Shown here: positions 5,812 to 12,786 of the stretch, one piece after another
Position numbering within the stretch: the first letter of the stretch is position 1
How the letters are laid out: each line of letters opens with the position of its first letter
Made by a program: the position numbers and the translations under genes
Notes under the pieces: model-generated
What the model was told of the DNA's origin: nothing
The model's input: only the letters and a program-made list of their open reading frames with translations
Databases searched by the model: none
IMG/VR virus record: IMGVR_UViG_3300032579_000073
Span: 1-24,091 of that record
DNA: 24,091 nt
Reading direction: 5' to 3' (one strand)
Source: a virus

Positions 5812-5996
5812 TGGACATGAATCAAATAGCCTATGAGCTGGGTTACTCGAAAGCTCAAAACGAAGTATGGATGCAACTTCTACGCATGATTTTGAACGCT
5901 GAAAAAAACGCCAATTTTGAGGCGGTCGAATATTTTCAGATTGTTTTCAAAGCATTAAACGATGGCGCATTAAAGCCAATTGGGGTAAAACCATGA
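5811..5996 (+). CDS. Small helical hypothetical protein
   Basis: 61 residues. The ATG at 5811 shares a base with the preceding stop (TAATG); ATG 5817 two codons later is an alternative. The sequence is mostly amphipathic helix (NEVWMQLLRMILNAEKNANFEAVEYFQIVFKAL is its core, residues 17 to 50 in two parts). No motif, signal or membrane segment. Its stop overlaps the following gene as ATGA. Reality is supported by coupling at both ends; function unknown. Confidence 0.6.
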   Translation: MDMNQIAYELGYSKAQNEVWMQLLRMILNAEKNANFEAVEYFQIVFKALNDGALKPIGVKP

Positions 5997-6172
5997 AAAA
6001 TCGATTGTTTGACTGTAGCGAAGGCCAGCTCGAACTGGATAAACTCATGCGTAAATATCACAACTTGGTTGTCCGAAACGATTATGAAAACGCTTTGCCC
6101 ATTGCTGGCGAGATCAAACACGTTTCAGCATTGCTTTATGAATGGACCAAGCAAAGGGCAGCCGGTGACTGA
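5993..6172 (+). CDS. Small helical hypothetical protein (59 aa)
   Basis: ATG at 5993 overlaps the previous stop (ATGA) and the frame runs 59 codons to the TGA at 6170-6172. The protein begins MKNRLFDCSEGQLELDKLM and ends ALLYEWTKQRAAGD; it is charged and helical and recognised as no family. It fills the stretch between its neighbours exactly. The HD-hydrolase gene begins 8 bases before its end, with a ribosome binding site (AGGG, 6155-6158) inside this gene. The other long frame in this stretch is Cys/Trp/Thr-rich and without a plausible start, so this frame is preferred. Confidence 0.65.
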   Translation: MKNRLFDCSEGQLELDKLMRKYHNLVVRNDYENALPIAGEIKHVSALLYEWTKQRAAGD

Positions 6173-6593
6173 TGTGAACTTGGAAACCGCCATTTCAATT
6201 GCAGCCATTGCACACAATGGTCAGGTTGACAAGGGCGGTAATCCCTATATCCTCCACCCGCTGCGCGTCATGCAGTGCTTTCAAAACACGCAGCATCAAA
6301 CCGTCGCTGTTCTACACGATTTAGTCGAGGACACCGATTGGACATTCGAAAAACTCCGAGTAACTGGATTTTCTTGCACCATCGTTGATGCACTGGACGC
6401 ATTGACCAAGCGCAAAGGCGAAGGTTATTTAGAATTCATCCATCGAGCAAGTCAAAACCCAATCGCAAAAAAAGTAAAACTTGCCGATTTATTAGATAAC
6501 ATCGATCTAGGCCGTATCCCAAACCCAACACCCGAAGATTACGCTCGCGTCAAAAAATACGACGAAGCGATAAAAATGATATTGAACTGGTAA
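6165..6593 (+). CDS. SpoT/MESH1-like HD hydrolase (alarmone hydrolase candidate)
   Basis: 142 residues from GTG 6165, chosen because AGGG lies 6 bases upstream and the family N-terminus begins here. Motifs in order: H17-x2-Q20 with KGGNPYILHPLRV (H31), VAVLHDLVEDT (H51-D52 with E55-D56, the HDxxED signature) and KLADLLDNI (D108). These match the metal-binding and catalytic set of the ppGpp hydrolase domain of SpoT/Rel and the stand-alone MESH1 enzymes. No synthetase domain is present. The expected reaction is removal of the 3'-pyrophosphate of (p)ppGpp or a related nucleotide, which would blunt the host's stringent response. Substrate is inferred; small phage HD proteins may prefer other nucleotides. 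Confidence 0.8.
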   Translation: MTDVNLETAISIAAIAHNGQVDKGGNPYILHPLRVMQCFQNTQHQTVAVLHDLVEDTDWTFEKLRVTGFSCTIVDALDALTKRKGEGYLEFIHRASQNPIAKKVKLADLLDNIDLGRIPNPTPEDYARVKKYDEAIKMILNW

Positions 6594-6611
6594 TACATCC
6601 TGTATGATAAT
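6582..6611 (+). promoter_or_regulatory. Promoter candidate before gene 6644-6946
   Basis: TTGAAC (6582-6587), an 18-base spacer and GATAAT (6606-6611). The palindrome ATACA-TCC-TGTAT (6593-6605) lies between the boxes and could be an operator. The -35 is inside the end of the HD-hydrolase gene. The gap 6594-6643 holds no gene. Confidence 0.5.
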
Positions 6612-6643
6612 GTCATATATTAATTTTAACGATCTATGACACC

Positions 6644-6946
6644 ATGTCGATAAATGCCGTACAAAAGATTCGCGGGTTATTCCGGGAAAAGCAGCAAGCG
6701 ATGACGAATGCCGAGATCAAAACGCATTTGCCTGAACTCAAGCCGTCGGACATTTCGATGGCGATGTGCTATTTGCTCAAACAGCGCTACGCGACCCGGG
6801 AGTTGATACCAGTACAAAACCCCAAAGCTCGCAAAACGGTTTGGATGTACACCTATTTTGATGCCCCACTGCCAAAGGACAACAGTGAAGCAGCTATTCA
6901 TACTGGCACATTCGTCAGCTCGCGCAAACGCTATACAAGCGATTAA
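6644..6946 (+). CDS. Winged-helix-like phage protein
   Basis: 100 residues. The first 55 residues read as a compact helical module (AVQKIRGLFREKQQAMTN, then AEIKTHLPELKPSDISMAM, then a short strand) typical of a winged helix with a recognition helix near residues 36-49. A polar tail follows. It is first behind the promoter at 6582-6611 and directly before ninB, which starts inside its 3' end, so it may regulate this recombination block or the late genes. No strong ribosome binding site is obvious at the ATG. The domain call rests on helix pattern and is tentative. Confidence 0.6.
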   Translation: MSINAVQKIRGLFREKQQAMTNAEIKTHLPELKPSDISMAMCYLLKQRYATRELIPVQNPKARKTVWMYTYFDAPLPKDNSEAAIHTGTFVSSRKRYTSD

Positions 6947-7262
6947 GGATGCTCCCGATGGATACACCGTCGAAATCAAACCCAAAAATCGATCCCTTGA
7001 GCAAAATGCAAAGCTACACGCAATCTTGGGCGAAATTTCACGAACGACTGAATGGGCCGGACGAAAAAGAGATATTGAAACGTGGAAACGATTGCTTACT
7101 GCTGCGTGGATGCGTGAAAGAGGAGAAAACGTAGAACTACTCCCCGCGCTCGATGGTCATGGCGTTGATATTGTATTTCGTCATACATCATCATTAACCG
7201 TAAATGAAATGATTGAGCTGATAGAATATATTATGGCGTGGCAGCATGGCATCGAAAGCTGA
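6885..7262 (+). CDS. ninB: NinB-family recombination protein (lambda Orf-like)
   Basis: 125 residues from GTG 6885, preceded by AAAGGA at 5 bases. The sequence follows the NinB pattern: KQLFILAHSSARANAIQAI, then GYTVEIKPKNRSLEQNAKLHAILGEI, then an EWAGRKRDIETWKRLL block. Lambda Orf/NinB is a single-strand/SSB-interacting mediator that helps load the annealing recombinase and can replace RecFOR. Here the annealing protein and SSB encoded upstream are the probable partners. It overlaps both the winged-helix gene (by 62 bases) and the Ref-like gene (by 17 bases), as in compact nin regions. Confidence 0.9.
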   Translation: MKQLFILAHSSARANAIQAIKDAPDGYTVEIKPKNRSLEQNAKLHAILGEISRTTEWAGRKRDIETWKRLLTAAWMRERGENVELLPALDGHGVDIVFRHTSSLTVNEMIELIEYIMAWQHGIES

Positions 7263-7530
7263 ACAGAAATATTTTGCAAAGCTGGCTGATTTCGGTTGCA
7301 TACTTTGTTACAAGCTAGGATATGGCGAAGGCACACCAAGCGAGATTCACCATTTACGAAAAGCAGGGATAAGAGCTAATGCACCAGTTATACCGCTTTG
7401 CCCGGAACATCATCGGGGAAATACGGGAATTCATGGTTTGGGTAAAAAAGCATTCGAAAGGATGTATGATTTAACTGAAGATGATTTATTACAATTGACA
7501 CACTTTATGATCGGAGCGCCAAATGGCTGA
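7246..7530 (+). CDS. Ref-like HNH/zinc-binding nuclease
   Basis: 94 residues. Motif order: CILC (C18, C21), EIHHLRKAG (H35-H36), IPLCPEHHRG (C52, H55-H56) and GIHGLGKKAFERMY (H63). This matches the phage P1 Ref type, a RecA-dependent HNH-superfamily DNase, and related small phage proteins. The paired Cys/His bind a structural zinc while the second HH block forms the active site. It follows ninB directly, the position where lambda has the Holliday nuclease Rap/NinG, so it probably supplies the junction- or D-loop-cutting step of phage recombination. Function beyond the fold is inferred. Confidence 0.85.
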   Translation: MASKAEQKYFAKLADFGCILCYKLGYGEGTPSEIHHLRKAGIRANAPVIPLCPEHHRGNTGIHGLGKKAFERMYDLTEDDLLQLTHFMIGAPNG

Positions 7531-7825
7531 TACAAATGATTCCACTAATCCTAGTAACGCTGCTGTGCCTACCGTTCCTGATGCTACTGGGAACGCTACA
7601 CCTGCTGCTATTCCTGTTCAGGCCAATCCCGTTCCTAGTGTCAGCTCTACTGATAATTTGGCTCATGGATCATCTACGGTAAGTAAAGAAAACTTCGTTC
7701 AGAAATTCATTGCCGACGTAGAGTACGAAATAAAGAAACTGGAATCGATCACTAGCTTATTTCATGTCGCATCAATCAAGAAAAACATTCATGCTTTGAT
7801 TGCTGATGTGAAATCCAAACTTTGA
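7523..7825 (+). CDS. Hypothetical protein with Ala/Pro/Thr-rich N-terminus
   Basis: 100 residues. The ATG overlaps the Ref-like gene by 8 bases and follows GGAGCG. Residues 1-50 are low complexity (Asn, Thr, Pro, Ala, Val, Ser) and probably disordered; residues 54-100 form charged helices (EIKKLESITSLFHVASIKKN). No family recognised. It is the last gene before the late promoter and structured element B, so it may be an early-to-late control protein, but nothing in the sequence shows this. Confidence 0.6.
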   Translation: MADTNDSTNPSNAAVPTVPDATGNATPAAIPVQANPVPSVSSTDNLAHGSSTVSKENFVQKFIADVEYEIKKLESITSLFHVASIKKNIHALIADVKSKL

Positions 7826-7831
7826 TACTAT
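7823..7831 (+). promoter_or_regulatory. Extended -10 late promoter candidate
   Basis: TG-A-TACTAT is an extended -10 element (TGn plus a hexamer matching TATAAT at 4 of 6). It has no convincing -35 at normal spacing, as is common for extended -10 promoters. Transcription would begin at about 7838, at the 5' arm of structured element B, and run into the terminase and head genes. It overlaps the end of the preceding gene. Confidence 0.45.
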
Positions 7832-7838
7832 AGAAACC

Positions 7839-7903
7839 GTCAGGCCAGCGGAGCGCCGTCCTCGCTTCGACAGGGGTCCCTCCTCCACCTGAACTGGCCT
7901 GAC
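7839..7903 (+). ncRNA. Structured RNA element B (three-way junction) in the terminase leader
   Basis: GTCAGGCCAG (7839-7848) pairs perfectly with CTGGCCTGAC (7894-7903). Inside, 7849-7855 pairs with 7863-7869 (seven pairs, one G-U) around loop CCGTCCT. A second arm, CAGGGG with CC-A-CCTG (7871-7876 with 7885-7891), forms six pairs with a bulged A around loop TCCCTCCT. Nearly every base of the 65 is in a stem or apical loop. It sits 11 bases before the TerS ATG, which has no purine-rich ribosome binding site. No T run follows, so it is not a terminator. Confidence 0.75.
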
Positions 7904-7914
7904 ACCCTCGCATC

Positions 7915-8355
7915 ATGGAAACTACTCGACCCGTTGGCAGACCGTCAGATTACAACGATGAAATCGCCGAAATCATTTGCAATCGGATTGCCGAAGGCGA
8001 AAGTCTAGTCAAAATATGTAAGGACGAATCAATGCCGGGAAGGTCAACGGCTTTGAGATGGCTATCAATCCATCCCAAATTTCGGGACAGATACGCGTTA
8101 GCGCGGGAAGCTCAAGCCGATTACTTGCTGGAGCAGCTGCTAGATATTGCCGACGCTGTAGAGGATGACACCTACGAAGATAAGGATGGGCGGGTACGAA
8201 CCAATCACGAAGTGGTCAATCGATCCCGGCTGCGTATTGATACTCGCAAATGGATTATTGCCAAACTTGCGCCTAAGAAATACGGCGATGTAAAAGATAC
8301 CGATACGCATCAAACTGTGGTCCGAAACTGGATAGAAGAACCGGATGTCGAATGA
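7915..8355 (+). CDS. terS: Terminase small subunit
   Basis: 146 residues. TTRPVGRPSDY followed by EIICNRIAEGESLVKICKD and MPGRSTALRWLSIHPKFRDRY is the standard N-terminal helix-turn-helix of phage small terminases. It recognises the packaging start site and recruits the large subunit. Residues 70-146 give the oligomerisation helix and a polar tail. The start agrees with the family N-terminus, although CACCCTCGCATC before the ATG has no Shine-Dalgarno match. TerL follows with an 11-base overlap. The structured element directly upstream is therefore the leader of the packaging operon. Confidence 0.93.
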   Translation: METTRPVGRPSDYNDEIAEIICNRIAEGESLVKICKDESMPGRSTALRWLSIHPKFRDRYALAREAQADYLLEQLLDIADAVEDDTYEDKDGRVRTNHEVVNRSRLRIDTRKWIIAKLAPKKYGDVKDTDTHQTVVRNWIEEPDVE

Positions 8356-9625
8356 AATCGTCGTTCCAAAACTTCATTCGGGCCAAGAAAATATCTATCG
8401 AAACCAAGCCCGGCTAAATGTAGTCCGTTGTGGGCGGCGCTGGGGTAAGACAAAACTACTGGAATATATCGCTGCTGGATGCGCTCTCAAAGGCATGAAC
8501 GTAGGGATTTTCACACCCGAAAACCGACAGCTTGCCGAGCCTTGGGACCATTTACTCGAAATGTTGTCATCGGATATAAAAAGCCGAAACAGGAATACCG
8601 GGACGATTTACATTAAGGGCGGCGGCAAAATCGATGTATGGACATTGAACGATAACGAGCTGGCTGGTCGGGGGCGCGAATACCACCGAGTATTGATCGA
8701 CGAGGCCGGATTTACCAAATCACCGCAAATGAAGGAGGTATGGGAAAAGGCAATTAAGCCAACCATGCTGACTACCAAGGGTCGGGCGTGGGTATTCTCA
8801 ACACCAAATGGCATCGACACCGATAATTTCTTTTATTCGGTTTGCAATGATAAAGAGCTGGGATTCAAAGAGTTTCACGCTCCAACTATCACCAATCCAT
8901 TTGTTCCTCCTGAGGAATTAGAAAAGGAAAGATTAAGAAATAACCCGCTGGTATTCCAACAAGAGTATTTGGCTGAGTTTGTCGATTGGTCGGGAACGGC
9001 CTTTTTTTCTGTGGATAAGATGCTAGTCAATGGCGAGCCGGTCCAATACCCGGAGCGCTGCGATGGTGTATTCGCTGTCATGGATACGGCGGTCAAGGGC
9101 GGCAAAGAAAACGATGGTACAGCTGTCGTTTACTGTGCGCTCAACAAATGGGTTGGTCATCCATTGGTTGTATTGGATTGGGACGTAGTGCAAATCGATG
9201 GAGCGCTACTTGAAACTTATTTGCCAACGGTATTTGAGCGATTAGAGGAATTGGCAAAGATGACACAATCCCGACATGGCGTAGTCGGGACATTTATTGA
9301 GGATGCAGCTGCTGGTTCGATCCTGATTCAGCAAGGCCGCAGCCGAGGATGGAACACTCATGCCATCGACAGCAAGCTGACAGCTGCTGGGAAAGACGAA
9401 CGTGCCATTTCCGTATCCGGTCATTACTTTCAAGAAAAGCTCAAAATCAGCGAGTACGCATACAATAAGACAACCAATTTCAAGGGCGTAACCCGAAATC
9501 ATTTGTTATCGCAAGTGTCAGGGTTTAGAATTGGCGACAAAGATGCCCACAAACGGGCTGATGACTTGCTCGACTCGTTCGTTTATAGTATCGCAATCGG
9601 CGTGGGCGACAAATACGGATTCTAA
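8345..9625 (+). CDS. terL: Terminase large subunit
   Basis: 426 residues. The ATPase half shows Walker A CGRRWGKTK (29-37) and Walker B RVLIDE (115-120, catalytic E120), with the coupling segment FSTPNG (151-156). The C-terminal RNase H-fold nuclease shows VMDTAVKGG (D247), TFIEDAAAG (E319/D320) and KRADDLLDSF (D406/D407/D410). It drives DNA into the prohead and cuts concatemers. The length is normal for the family and all key residues are present. The start has no clear ribosome binding site but is coupled to TerS by overlap. The portal gene follows after 2 bases. Confidence 0.97.
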   Translation: MSNEIVVPKLHSGQENIYRNQARLNVVRCGRRWGKTKLLEYIAAGCALKGMNVGIFTPENRQLAEPWDHLLEMLSSDIKSRNRNTGTIYIKGGGKIDVWTLNDNELAGRGREYHRVLIDEAGFTKSPQMKEVWEKAIKPTMLTTKGRAWVFSTPNGIDTDNFFYSVCNDKELGFKEFHAPTITNPFVPPEELEKERLRNNPLVFQQEYLAEFVDWSGTAFFSVDKMLVNGEPVQYPERCDGVFAVMDTAVKGGKENDGTAVVYCALNKWVGHPLVVLDWDVVQIDGALLETYLPTVFERLEELAKMTQSRHGVVGTFIEDAAAGSILIQQGRSRGWNTHAIDSKLTAAGKDERAISVSGHYFQEKLKISEYAYNKTTNFKGVTRNHLLSQVSGFRIGDKDAHKRADDLLDSFVYSIAIGVGDKYGF

Positions 9626-9627
9626 AT

Positions 9628-11034
9628 ATGTCAGACATATCCATTAACACTAGCTTTTTGGGAAACAACCTGACGAATCTATTGTCAGAGCAAACGATTC
9701 AACCGGGCGATCCCGCCGGATACGAATTATGTAAGGCGCTGTGGGAATACCATCCAATGGGCGGCAAGTTAGTAGAAAAGCCGGTCCGATTGGCTTTATC
9801 GAAAGCAAGAAAAATCACCGTTGATATGCCTCCCAAGGAAATGCTGGTCGAAGCATTTGAGCGCGAATGGGAAAAGCTGGGCTGCACCAATCATATTCGT
9901 GACGTAATGTTTTTGAATCGCACTTATGGTGCTGCTGGTATCGTCTATGGCGCAAAGGACATTCCAACCGAGGAACCAATCGATCCTTGGAAATTGCCTG
10001 ACCTGAATATTTATTTTAATCAGCTGGACCCGCTGAACATGGCGGGATCAATCGTAACCAACCAAAACCCCAATGCGCCGGATTTTCAAAAGCCATTGGC
10101 TTACACGACAGCAGCTGGTCAACCGTATCACCCAAGCCGTAGCGTTGTGGTATTTAACGGCACTCCGATCTACTTGTCGTTTCAATCGTCCGCATTTGGT
10201 TTTACGGGCCGCAGCATATTCCAACGTGCGGTTTATCCTCTGAAGTCATTCATCCAATCGATGGTGACGGATGACTTGGTGACATTTAAAGCCGGATTGC
10301 TGATCTCGAAACAAAAACCGGCTGGATCGATTGTTAACCGACTCATGCAATCAGCTTCAGCGATTAAGCGCGAATATTTGGCGCAAGGATCAACTGGCAA
10401 TGTATTGTCGATTGACATCGATGAAGAAATCAGCGCCATTGATTTGACTAATACGGCGACGGCGATGACAACGGCACGAGATAACATCATTGCTAACATT
10501 GCAGCTGCGTCAGATGTGCCAGCGCTATTACTTAAAGACGAAGCGATGACCAGTGGCTTTGGAGAAGGCACGGAAGACACAAAGGCGATTGTCCAATACA
10601 TCGATGGCATTCGTGAAGATATGCGTAGCCTATTTGAATTCTTTGACAAAATCGTCATGCACAGAGCATGGAACAGGGAATTTTTCGAGGCGGTACAAAA
10701 CGAATATCCCGAGGTTTACGGCAAGAAAACCTACGAACAGGCATTCTACGATTGGCAAAAGCATTTCCGCGCTGAATGGCCTTCTCTCATGGAAGAACCG
10801 GAATCCGAAAAGGTCAAGGTCGATGAAATTAAGCTCAAAGGCGTGACCGAAATACTTAGGACCATGCTGCCAGTAATCGATCCACAAAACCGAGGGCGAT
10901 TAATTCAATGGGCGCAGGACAATCTAAACGAGATGGAGAATATGTTTCAAAGCTCATTGGAAATGGATTGCGAGGACATTGCTGAATACGAAATACCCGA
11001 AACTGAATTGACGGACTTGCCTAAACTTGCGTGA
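9628..11034 (+). CDS. Portal protein (DUF1073 type)
   Basis: 468 residues. Features of DUF1073 portals are visible: the clip/stem region around GRSIFQRAVYPLKSF, the central SIDIDEEISAIDLTNTA block and the DVPALLLKDEAMTSGFGEGTED segment (about residues 299-320). The protein forms the dodecameric ring at the head vertex through which DNA passes. Its place directly after TerL is canonical. The C-terminus is acidic. Its stop overlaps the GTG of the next gene (GTGA). The family call is good; exact domain borders are approximate. Confidence 0.9.
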   Translation: MSDISINTSFLGNNLTNLLSEQTIQPGDPAGYELCKALWEYHPMGGKLVEKPVRLALSKARKITVDMPPKEMLVEAFEREWEKLGCTNHIRDVMFLNRTYGAAGIVYGAKDIPTEEPIDPWKLPDLNIYFNQLDPLNMAGSIVTNQNPNAPDFQKPLAYTTAAGQPYHPSRSVVVFNGTPIYLSFQSSAFGFTGRSIFQRAVYPLKSFIQSMVTDDLVTFKAGLLISKQKPAGSIVNRLMQSASAIKREYLAQGSTGNVLSIDIDEEISAIDLTNTATAMTTARDNIIANIAAASDVPALLLKDEAMTSGFGEGTEDTKAIVQYIDGIREDMRSLFEFFDKIVMHRAWNREFFEAVQNEYPEVYGKKTYEQAFYDWQKHFRAEWPSLMEEPESEKVKVDEIKLKGVTEILRTMLPVIDPQNRGRLIQWAQDNLNEMENMFQSSLEMDCEDIAEYEIPETELTDLPKLA

Positions 11035-12563
11035 TCGTTATGAAATTTAAAAACGTCAATACTCAGCGCATTATTGAAATTCCCGACGGTCATTTAGATT
11101 TATTCCGGTTTATGGTGAAATCGGATCAGTATCAATTTGTCAAAAATGATGATGGTGAACACTGGATTACTCTGAATGGCGGCGACGGAGATGGTCAGCA
11201 CGTTTTAATTAACGGAGAAGGTAAGGTAATGGCTGGCGCTGGCGGCAAATTGAACGGCGCACATTTAAAAGACGTAAAAACCAAATCTAAGAATGTTGAA
11301 AAACATGGTCCTCCAATACCCCAATACCCACCAGCTCCACCACATCAAGCCAAGGAAACTGGTAAAGAAGGCCATGTTGAAGGCACTTACACAGCCAAAG
11401 TAAGAGATTTAAAAGAACAATTTAAGAATGTATTAAAAGATAAGGGAATCAAAGCCAGCGTAATTTTTGACAAAAAAAACTTGAGTGTCAGAGTTTCCGT
11501 TCCAAGTTATGAGTCAAAATTTTCACGAGAAGAACAAAAATTTATCAAACAATGGATGATTGATAATGAATTTACGGGTGCAATGGGACATCCTATTGAT
11601 CCTGACTTTTACAATGAAGGTAAAGGATTGACACTAAGTTTTTATCACAATCCCGAATCGGCAAAGAAAAATAAGGAAAGCGCACAACTCAAGCAATCAG
11701 CTTCATTGCAGGGTGTCACTGGTCAACAAAGTCACGAAGGCGCAAATCAAAAGAAATTCAATACTTACGTTCCACAGCACACCAATAAAGAAGCTGAAAA
11801 ATTTGCTGTAGAAAACAATTATGTTGACAATGCAATATTCGGAAAATTAAACGTAAAAATTACCAATGAGGCGCTTTCAAGTCTTTCCGATCATTTGACA
11901 GAATTCCCTGAATTGAGAAGTAGGCAAAAGGCTATCGGGTCAATTCAACAACGGGTTGCAATGAATCATGCAATCAAAGTTGCTAAAAACAAAGAGTATT
12001 ATAGGAAATTCTATCCTGATAAAACTGAAGAACAACTTCAGCAATTATCTGAAAAACATACGAAAAAAGAACGAATTGCTAGTAATACTTGGGCTTATGC
12101 GGCATCTCAAGGCGATTTAGCTGGTGTTTTCTTTAATGAAAAGCATTCCGGTAAAGATTTGGAATCTTTGGAAAAAGACCTTAAACGTAGCGTTGAAACA
12201 AAATGGCATCCGGTCGGTTGCGACACCATAAAATCGATATATGACCATGAATACGGTCATCAATTAGATTATTTATTGGATTTAAGAAATAACCCAAACA
12301 TAAATAATCTAGCTCGTGAAATTCGTTCGCGTGAAACCGAAGAAACAAAAAACATGAGTAGGGAAGAAAAAGCTGAATATATAAGGAAAAATGGTAGTTT
12401 GATGACAAGAGAGCTATCGAAATATGCAACAACAAATATTCAGGAATTTATTGCTGAAGCATGGGCCGAATATAAAAACAATCCTACGCCGAGAGAATTA
12501 GCTAAAAAAGTTGGAACAATCATAAAGGACGAATATGAGCGAAAATTTGGTAAAGCTAGTTAA
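11031..12563 (+). CDS. Phage-encoded zinc metallopeptidase, possible injected cargo or toxin
   Basis: 510 residues from GTG 11031 (coupled to portal, GTGA); ATG 11040 is the alternative start. Residues 45-81 hold a WITLNGGDGDGQHVLIN plus GKVMAGAGGKLNG segment of a type seen in several phage head-associated proteins. A Pro-rich linker (94-106) and a long Lys/Glu-rich middle follow. Residues 406-410 are HEYGH, an HExxH zinc motif, and QEFIAEAWAEY (471-481) supplies Glu candidates (E472/E476) for the third ligand, as in anthrax-lethal-factor-like and polyvalent-protein metallopeptidases. The gene is A+T-richer than its neighbours (21/60 GC in two counted blocks, 12301-12420). It sits between portal and MuF and is followed by a small acidic gene. 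Capsid cargo acting on host proteins is inferred; a head-maturation role is possible. Confidence 0.7.
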   Translation: MIVMKFKNVNTQRIIEIPDGHLDLFRFMVKSDQYQFVKNDDGEHWITLNGGDGDGQHVLINGEGKVMAGAGGKLNGAHLKDVKTKSKNVEKHGPPIPQYPPAPPHQAKETGKEGHVEGTYTAKVRDLKEQFKNVLKDKGIKASVIFDKKNLSVRVSVPSYESKFSREEQKFIKQWMIDNEFTGAMGHPIDPDFYNEGKGLTLSFYHNPESAKKNKESAQLKQSASLQGVTGQQSHEGANQKKFNTYVPQHTNKEAEKFAVENNYVDNAIFGKLNVKITNEALSSLSDHLTEFPELRSRQKAIGSIQQRVAMNHAIKVAKNKEYYRKFYPDKTEEQLQQLSEKHTKKERIASNTWAYAASQGDLAGVFFNEKHSGKDLESLEKDLKRSVETKWHPVGCDTIKSIYDHEYGHQLDYLLDLRNNPNINNLAREIRSRETEETKNMSREEKAEYIRKNGSLMTRELSKYATTNIQEFIAEAWAEYKNNPTPRELAKKVGTIIKDEYERKFGKAS

Positions 12564-12786
12564 AAGAATTAGAAATCGTGAAAATGTCCCTCCCTCTGAC
12601 GTTGTTGGTTTGACTGAGGATGAAATGGAAATTTTCATTGACGAATTCAATCGCCCCCCATTTATAGAATTGGTTGATGCTGGTACTGAGGAAGAATGGG
12701 AAAAAGCAGAGGCAGAGAGAAAAGAAATTAACCATGAAAATGGCTATGATGACAACGGCAATATTGTTGATCCACTTCCAACATGA
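12535..12786 (+). CDS. Small acidic protein, possible partner/immunity of the metallopeptidase
   Basis: 83 residues. ATG 12535 follows AAAGGA at 5 bases and overlaps the metallopeptidase gene by 29 bases. I count 22 Asp/Glu against 9 Lys/Arg, giving a strongly negative protein. It has a helical start (LVKLVKRIRNRE) and a segment of hydrophobic-acidic alternation (GLTEDEMEIFIDEFNRPPF). No signal or membrane segment and no known family. Tight coupling to a candidate toxin and the shared low GC suggest the two moved together, which is typical of toxin-immunity pairs. It could equally be a chaperone or a packaging tag for the peptidase. The stop overlaps the MuF-like gene (ATGA). Confidence 0.65.
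   Translation: MSENLVKLVKRIRNRENVPPSDVVGLTEDEMEIFIDEFNRPPFIELVDAGTEEEWEKAEAERKEINHENGYDDNGNIVDPLPT

Noticed and set aside
6009-6164. Longer N-terminus for the HD hydrolase
   Set aside because: This part is Cys/Trp/Thr-rich, overlaps the better-supported 5993-6172 gene, and the family N-terminus and AGGG site point to GTG 6165.
7839-7903. Intrinsic terminator upstream of terS
   Set aside because: No T run on either side in either direction, and the interior is itself structured.
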